Positions 19,284 to 24,794 of a stretch of DNA of 24,794 bases are shown here, piece by piece (position 1 is the first letter of the stretch; each line of letters starts with the position of its first letter). The notes below the pieces were generated by a model. The model ran no database searches. It saw only the letters and a list, made by a program, of their open reading frames with translations, and was not told the origin of the DNA. The translations under genes and the position numbers were made by a program. Origin of the DNA: Helicostylum pulchrum (taxonomy: Eukaryota; Mucoromycota; Mucoromycetes; Mucorales; Mucoraceae); contig JAIXMO010000114.1 in NCBI GenBank assembly GCA_025677825.1, positions 1-24,794 on the forward strand. The letters are read 5' to 3'.

Positions 19284-20299
19284 ATGCGCGCAACTAGTCG
19301 AAACAAGCAAAAAGATATCTTATCCTTACTTCAAAATGGTGAAACTATTCGTCAAGTATCTAAAAAAACTGGTGTTAGCAAGAGTGTTATTGGTAGAATA
19401 TCGAAGAAGTCTATTCCTGATAGATTACCTGGTAAATCCGGTCGACCTCCTTTACTTTCACCCGCTAGTAGGAGATATTGTGTTCGAAAAGTGACTGCTG
19501 AAAATCTGGACAATGCCGTCAAGTAAAAAAAGTGCTACAAAAAGATATTGGAATAGTTGTAAGTGCTGATACTGTTAGACGTGCTCTTCGTGGTTCAGGT
19601 TTAGGTGCTATAGAGAAGAAAAAGAAACCTAAGTTAACAAAGACAAATGCTAAAAAAAGACTTCAGTGGTGTAAAATGTATCGTGATTGGAGACGCGTTA
19701 TCTGGTCGGATGAAACAAAAATAAATCGTTTTAACTCTGATGGACGTGTTTGGGCTTGAATTCGTAACGGGGAGAGCCTTCAACCAAAACATGTAAAGAT
19801 GACAGTAAAACATGGTGGTGGTAGTATAATGCTCTGGAGCGCAATAACATATGCTGGTACTGGCTGGATGTGTAAGATCGATGGTAATATGGATAAAACA
19901 TTGTATAAAGTGATATTAGAAGATGATCAAGCTAAAACAATTGATTTTGCATGTAAAAAACTAAACTTACGCCGTGATCAAATCTATTTTCAACATGACA
20001 ATGATCCAAAACATACTTCGAATATTGTCAAAAATTATCTCAAAGAGCAAAATTATCAAGTCATGCAATGGCCAGCACAATCACCAGATTTAAACCCAAT
20101 TGAAAACATGTGGCAATTAATGAAAATCCGTTTAAATCAATATGATACACCGCCAAAGGGAATGAACGAATTATATGAGCGTGTATCCGAAGTTTCGTAT
20201 GACGTATTAAAGCCAGAAGAGTGTATCAAGGTGATCGAAAGTATGCCAAGATGTATTGCAGAATGTATTAAAAATAAAGGATACTGGACGAAATACTAG
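19284..20299 (+). pseudogene. DD34E transposase 2, dead: frameshift and nonsense codon
   Basis: Three pieces follow one another. The first frame, from ATG 19284 (MRATSRNKQKDILSLLQNGE, helix-turn-helix, GRPP), ends at TAA 19524-19526. The frame resumes one base out of register (about 19520) as QVKKVLQKDIGIVV... to TGA 19757-19759, just after RVWA. It then runs open from IRNGESLQPK to the stop at 20297-20299. The apparent one-base loss lies near 19511-19530. Catalytic residues are still readable: D in IWSDETKINRF, D in FQHDNDPKHTS, E in SPDLNPIENMW, with 34 residues between the last two. About 337 codons in all. The element could still move if a related transposase acts on its near-perfect ends (inference). 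Confidence 0.9.
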
Positions 20300-20336
20300 A
20301 AGATAGTATATGATTAAGATTTAAAAATTTAAATAA

Positions 20337-20549
20337 CCGTGCAAAACTGTCCCTATGTACCGATCGTATTAACCGGAATGTTTCTCACGCCATGAGTAAT
20401 ATTTTTATTACCTTTTTCTTTTAATAAAAACTACATCATTTTTACATCATATATTACTTATATACCCATACTTAAATATTAGATCTTACACAATTAATAG
20501 TCGTTATGTTTAAAATTTCCGAACATAGGGACAGTTTTGCTGGTCACTG
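20337..20549. repeat. Right long inverted repeat of DD34E element 2
   Basis: Reverse complement of 18921-19133 apart from about two positions (near 19059 and 19108 of the left arm). Contains the inner site at 20340-20360 and the outer site at 20523-20542. Confidence 0.85.
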
Positions 20550-21133
20550 TAGTTGCAGCTAATTTTCTAGTATTGAATATTTTTTGCATATTTTCACCAC
20601 GAATATAATCCATTGCTGCACCTAGAATTTTATACGAGTCTGCCTTTCTTCTATACCAGAATGAGTTTTTTGTAATAGTGGTTCTAATAGCATTAACATG
20701 ACCTCTACATTCATGGTAATATTGATTACGATTTATGCGATAATATCTCTGCAATTGCAATACACAACCACCACTTCCACATGTCATATCTTCTCTATCG
20801 AATATGCCCTTAGTCTCGATAAGATATCTATGAGATTGTAATACAGTGGTTACATAAATTGACCCACAAAACTTGTTTTTTAAATGTTTCCGCGAATAAT
20901 GGTACTAGCTATACAAGTCATATATCAGAAAAGGCAGACGAGGCTGAATTTTAATTTAAGTGAAATTTTAGTAGATTTTTATGACGTAATCATTATGTAA
21001 GAAAAATAAAGTGATTCGGAATTTTTTTAATTTTCCGCATTATTTAAATATTAAATCATTTACAGCTGGCTTGTAGTTGTATCAAAAATACATTAATGCT
21101 ATCAGAATATTTAAACCTTTCTCTATCTCATGA

Positions 21134-21140
21134 TATAAAT
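21134..21140 (+). promoter_or_regulatory. TATA box of the DD35E transposase (copy 2)
   Basis: TATAAAT, 76 bp before ATG 21210; identical in copies 1 (7622-7628) and 3 (23096-23102). Confidence 0.5.
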
Positions 21141-21209
21141 ACCGTCAAAATTTTCGAAACTTCCCATGTTATTATCACTCTCCAAACTTAACGGCTTTTT
21201 AAAAATACT

Positions 21210-22232
21210 ATGCCTTATAAACTCAGCCAAAGTAAACGTGATGACGTCAAGTCTCTTATTTTGAATGGTGAGCCCACTGTCAACATTATAAAACGTACAG
21301 GAGTTTCAAAGTCACATGTAAACAGGATGAGATCAAGCATTATTCCAAATAATATTCGACATCATGCCGGAAGACCCAGCATTGTGAAACAATTTACTAA
21401 AACAGTTATACGTTTGAAACATCGATCTGGTTCCTTACAGTCCGCTCGTGATGTTCATAAATACTCATGTAGTGTTGGTTATTCAATTAGCTATAATGCC
21501 ATTCGAAAAATCATTAAAGACCTAGGTTTTAGGTGTCGATTTAAGTATTCAACTGCCGCCATTGTTATAACGCATATGAAAAAACGTTATAAATGGGCAA
21601 AAGAACATCGTGACTGGACAGTAGAGGACTGGAAGAAGGTTGTGTTCTCAGACGAAACCAAGCTAAACATCTGGGGATCGGATGGTGCCAAGTATACGTA
21701 CGTCTTGAAAGGTGCAAAACTTAGGCCGTTCAACTTCAAAAGTAAAAAACAGGGTGGTGGTGTATCAATAATGATCTGGGGTTGTATGACAGCATTTGGA
21801 CCAGGTTATGCATGTCGTTTACTTGAAAAATCTACGAAATCTGGCCTCTATCAACATGTTTTACGGACGTCATATATCGATACATTGGGATACTATGGTC
21901 TTACCCATAGTGATGTCGTATTTCAACAGGACGGTGCCACATGCCATACTTCAAACACTAGTAAATATTGGATGGATAATCAAGACATAAATTACATCAA
22001 AGACTGGCCGCCATGTAGCCCAGATCTTAATCCGATTGAGCACCTCTGGCATCATGTAAAGAAAAGACTAGATTGTTATCCGCTTAAGCCTAAAAATGTC
22101 GAAGAATTATGGCAGAGATTTGGCTATGAATGGAATAGATTTACCAAGGATGATATGGATAATTATTACAATAATTATCATAAAAGAATTGAAGCTGTTA
22201 TCAATGCTAGAGGTGGATATACAACATATTGA
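21210..22232 (+). CDS. Tc1/mariner DD35E transposase, intact
   Basis: A complete 340-residue frame. Helix-turn-helix at about 6-45 (EPTVNIIKRTGVSKSHVNRM), AT-hook-like GRPS (54-57), second helical DNA-binding region (about 75-105). The DDE domain has D148 in FSDETKLNIW, D241 in QQDGATCHTS and E277 in SPDLNPIEHLW, with 35 residues between the last two. GGGVSIMIWGCM is the usual Tc1 glycine motif. It differs from copies 1 and 3 by scattered substitutions and lacks both of their nonsense codons, so it is the only one of the three with a full-length product and the best candidate source. Expected to move all three copies, whose ends are nearly identical. Confidence 0.95.
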   Translation: MPYKLSQSKRDDVKSLILNGEPTVNIIKRTGVSKSHVNRMRSSIIPNNIRHHAGRPSIVKQFTKTVIRLKHRSGSLQSARDVHKYSCSVGYSISYNAIRKIIKDLGFRCRFKYSTAAIVITHMKKRYKWAKEHRDWTVEDWKKVVFSDETKLNIWGSDGAKYTYVLKGAKLRPFNFKSKKQGGGVSIMIWGCMTAFGPGYACRLLEKSTKSGLYQHVLRTSYIDTLGYYGLTHSDVVFQQDGATCHTSNTSKYWMDNQDINYIKDWPPCSPDLNPIEHLWHHVKKRLDCYPLKPKNVEELWQRFGYEWNRFTKDDMDNYYNNYHKRIEAVINARGGYTTY

Positions 22233-22760
22233 TTTCGTGACATTTCTCTTTTTTTTAATAAAATTTGGTTTTTTTTCTAATTCTAATCGAATCTCCGATT
22301 TAAACCCAAATAAGCTACAGGATATGATGCAGAATTTACATACGTATATTACTCTCAAATTTGGGCTTTCTAGCTTTATCCATTTAAAACCTACGTTAAA
22401 AACAAGTTTTGTGGGTCAATTTATGTACCCACTGTATAAAAAAATGTGAGTATAATGTTAAGTTATATTTTAAACACTACTGACTCCCAGGTGCTCTCTT
22501 CGGAAGATAAAAAATTAGCTTCAATATTTTTGTCACCAGAAATAGGTACGCGTGATCCCCATTGACGTCTAGTTAAGGTTGTTGGTACTTGAGGTACAGG
22601 TAAAATACCAGCAATACTAGCAGCGCGACTACGACTATTGCGAGTGCTACGACGAATGTTCGAATTAGAAGTTGACATTACGGAATTATCAAGTCGAAAG
22701 TGTAAAAAAAGGTTAAATGTGTTGTATCCAAGTAATATTAGAGTGATATAATTCAGACAT

Positions 22761-22768
22761 ATTTTATA
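22761..22768 (-). promoter_or_regulatory. TATA box of the gene at 22678
   Basis: TATAAAAT on the minus strand, about 83 bp before ATG 22678. DD35E copy 3 sits about 40 bp further upstream. Confidence 0.4.
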
Positions 22769-22805
22769 CAAGTAAGATACGTGCTTATCAACTTACATAA
22801 AACTA

Positions 22806-24395
22806 CAGTGGTTACATAAATTGACCCACAAAACTTGTTTTTTAAATATTTCCGCGAATAATGGTACTAGCTATACAAGTCATATATCAGAAAAGGCAGA
22901 CGAGGCTGAATTTTAATTTAAGTAAAATTTTAATTGATTTTTATGACGTAATCATTATGTAAGAAAAATAAAGTGATTCGGAATTTTTTTAATTTTCCGC
23001 ATTATTTAAATATTAAATCATTTACAGCTGGCTTGTAGTTGTATCAAAAATACATTAATGCTATCAGAATATTTAAACCTTTCTCTATCTCATGATATAA
23101 ATACCGTCAAAATTTTCGAAACTTCCCATGTTATTATCACTCTCCAAACTTAACGGCTTTTTAAAAATACTATGCCTTATAAACTCAGCCAAAGTAAACG
23201 TGATGACGTCAAGTCTCTTATTTTGAATGGTGAGCCCACTGTCAACATTATAAAACGTACAGGAGTTTCAAAGTCACATGTAAACAGGATGAGATCAAGC
23301 ATTATTCCAAATAATATTCGACATCCTGCCGGAAGACCCAGCATTGTGAAACAATTTACTAAAACAGTTATACGTTTGAAGCTTCGATTTGGTTCCTTAC
23401 AGTCCGCTCGTGATGTTCATAAATACTTGTGTAGTGTTGGTTATTCAATTAGCTATAATGCCACTCGAAAAATCATTAAAGACTTAGGTTTTAGGTGTCG
23501 ATTTAAGTATTCAACTGCCGCCATTGATATAACACATATGAAAAAACGTTATAAATGGGCAAAAGAACATCGTGACTGGACAGTAGAGGACTGGAAGAAG
23601 GTTGTGTTCTCAGACGAAACCAAGCTAAACATCTGGGGATCGGATGGTGCCGAGTATACGTACGTCTTGAAAGGTGCAAAACTTAGGCCGTTCAACTTCA
23701 AAGGTAAAAAACAGGGTGGTGGTGTATCAATAATGATTTGGGGTTGTATGACAGCATTTGGACCAGGTTATGCATGTCGTTTACTTGAAAAATCTACGAA
23801 ATCTGGCCTCTATCAACATGTTTTACGGACGTCATACATCGATACATTGGGATACTATGGTCTTACCCATAGTGATGTCGTATTTCAACAGGACGGTGCC
23901 ACATGCCATACTTCAAACACTAGTAAATATTGGATGGATAATTAAGGCATAAATTACATCAAAGACTGGCCGCCATGTAGCCCAGATCTTAATCCGATTG
24001 AGCACCTCTGGCATCATGTAAAGAAAAGACTAGATTGTTATCCGCTTAAGCCTAAAAATGTCGAAGAATTATGGCAGATATTTGACTATGAATGGAATAA
24101 ATTTACCAAGGATGATATGGATAATTATTACAATAATTATCATAAAAGAATTGAAGCTGTTATCAATGCTAGAGGTGGATATACAACATATTGATTTCGT
24201 GACATTTCTCTTTTTTTTAATAAAATTTCATTTTTTTCTAATTCTGATCGAATCTCCGATTTAAACCCAAATAAGTTACAGGATATGATGCAGAATTTAC
24301 ATACGTATATTACTCTCAAATTTGGGCTTTCTAGCTTTATCCATTTAAAACATACGTTAAAAACAAGTTTTGTGGGTCAATTTATGTACCCACTG
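22806..24395 (+). mobile_element. Tc1/mariner DD35E element, copy 3
   Basis: 1590 bp flanked by TA (22804-22805 and 24396-24397). Same ends as copies 1 and 2; one base shorter, in the poly-T region after the transposase. It lies 371 bp from copy 2, in the same orientation, just upstream of the gene at 22678. Confidence 0.95.
23172..24194 (+). pseudogene. DD35E transposase, dead: nonsense codon before the catalytic Glu
   Basis: Collinear with the intact copy at 21210. CAA for Q258 has become TAA (23943-23945), so the product stops at residue 257, after D148 and D241 but before the catalytic E of NPIEHLW, which is still encoded downstream. GRPS and the helix-turn-helix are intact. Shares several variants with copy 2 against copy 1. 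Confidence 0.94.
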
Positions 24396-24397
24396 TA

Positions 24398-24794
24398 TAT
24401 ACAAGATATAATATTATCTACAATATTACTGTGACCCCTTACCACTATGTTATAATGATTGATAAATATGTATAGAATAAAGCATGGTGTAACAGCTAAT
24501 TCGGATCCTTAAGTGATACAATGATATAAGTAACAACCATTTCTATAGTCAGATATGTTGTTGTGATTACTCTATAATCAGTATGTTCATCTATAAAAGG
24601 ATTATGTATCGTCTATACTCTCTTTTAGCTTATAATCATGTCATGTTTAATTTATCTTATTATTTATTCCTAAGGTCTATATAAAGGGCTTGTAATTTCT
24701 TAAATAAAACGACATACCTTTTTAGTCTGATAATCTTTTAGTTATTTTTCTTTTTATTTTTTCTTTTTTTGATATTTATTATTTAAATATCACA
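24398..24794. other. AT-rich flank without a recognised gene
   Basis: No supported frame. TATAAAAGG (24594-24602) and TATATAAAGG (24679-24688) followed by AATAAA (24702-24707) look like promoter and polyadenylation signals; an LTR fragment or the 5' region of an off-window gene are both possible. Confidence 0.3.

Larger units (their letters stand above)
18921..20549 (+). mobile_element. Tc1/mariner DD34E element 2, with 213-bp inverted repeats
   Basis: 1629 bp flanked by TA (18919-18920 and 20550-20551). Termini start CAGTGACCAGCAAAACTGTC. The arms 18921-19133 and 20337-20549 are inverted copies with, by eye, two mismatches over 213 bp. Transposase on the plus strand is dead. Confidence 0.94.
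20844..22434 (+). mobile_element. Tc1/mariner DD35E element, copy 2 (intact)
   Basis: 1591 bp flanked by TA (20842-20843 and 22435-22436). Same terminal repeats as copy 1. It lies in the intron of the minus-strand gene 20552-22678, opposite to its orientation. Confidence 0.95.
20552..22678 (-). pseudogene. Unrecognised gene with an intron-borne DD35E mariner, 3' part cut by DD34E element 2
   Basis: Exon 1 runs from ATG 22678 to 22485: a Ser/Arg-rich start (MSTSNSNIRRSTRNSRSRAA), Pro/Thr-rich linker, then SSEESTW. Exon 2 runs from 20827 to at least 20552: YLIETKGIFDRED, CGSGGC, then RYYRINRNQYYHECRGHVNA, KNSFWYRRKADSYK and GENMQKIFNTRKLAAT. Phases match through donor GTCAGT and acceptor ATAG (GA + A). 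The intron is 1657 nt with the mariner and 64 nt without it. The Cys/His/Tyr/Arg-rich exon 2 could bind nucleic acid or zinc, but I do not know the family. DD34E element 2 interrupts the minus reading at 20550; beyond it (below 18919) minus frames are open but not protein-like. Confidence 0.5.

Noticed and set aside
22096..22449. Frames overlapping the 3' ends of the DD35E transposases on both strands
   Set aside because: They share the transposase sequence in another frame and recur in every copy for that reason.
24440..24794. A solo LTR resembling those of copia/gypsy elements
   Set aside because: Promoter-like and polyadenylation-like words are present, but no paired terminus, duplication or primer-binding site can be seen.

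Overview
The window looks like nuclear DNA of an early-diverging fungus, most likely Mucoromycota (inference). It is AT-rich with long poly-T/poly-A runs. Genes carry short GT..AG introns (53-88 nt). TATA boxes lie about 50-85 bp before start codons. The transposase families (Tc1/mariner, tnp2/Plavaka-like) are those that crowd such genomes. I recognise no housekeeping gene, rRNA, tRNA or CRISPR array; this is a nest of transposons inserted into transposons and into unrecognised genes.

Layout. (1) 1-5660: a tnp2-like transposase gene on the minus strand (8 exons, runs off the left edge), a divergent small partner gene (3700-4701), then a non-coding right end and an array of CACTGGTGA motifs (5501-5660). 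(2) 5662-6714: an intact Tc1/mariner transposase with DD37E spacing. (3) 7187-10044: a four-exon gene for a coiled-coil basic protein, broken in its first exon by Tc1/mariner DD35E copy 1. (4) 10350-15312: a Plavaka-like transposase gene on the minus strand, with one frameshift, one in-frame stop, and an intact DD34E element lying in an intron. (5) 15313-17327: mostly non-coding, with one small gene. (6) 17328-18918: an unrecognised gene broken by a 1.3-kb non-autonomous CACTA element with a GGA target duplication. (7) 18921-20549: a second, dead DD34E element with 213-bp inverted repeats. (8) 20552-22678: another unrecognised minus-strand gene with an intact DD35E copy 2 in its intron. (9) 22806-24395: DD35E copy 3, dead. 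(10) 24398-24794: AT-rich flank.

How the parts fit. The CACTA element shares its 3' non-coding region with the right end after the partner gene at 3700-4701, so it is plausibly a deletion derivative moved by a related transposase. The two DD34E elements share an unusual arm design: an outer and an inner copy of a GCAAAASTGTCC motif, facing each other and spanning 210-213 bp in every arm, although the sequence between them differs. DD35E copy 2 and the DD34E and DD37E transposases have complete frames, so the locus may hold active mariner sources.
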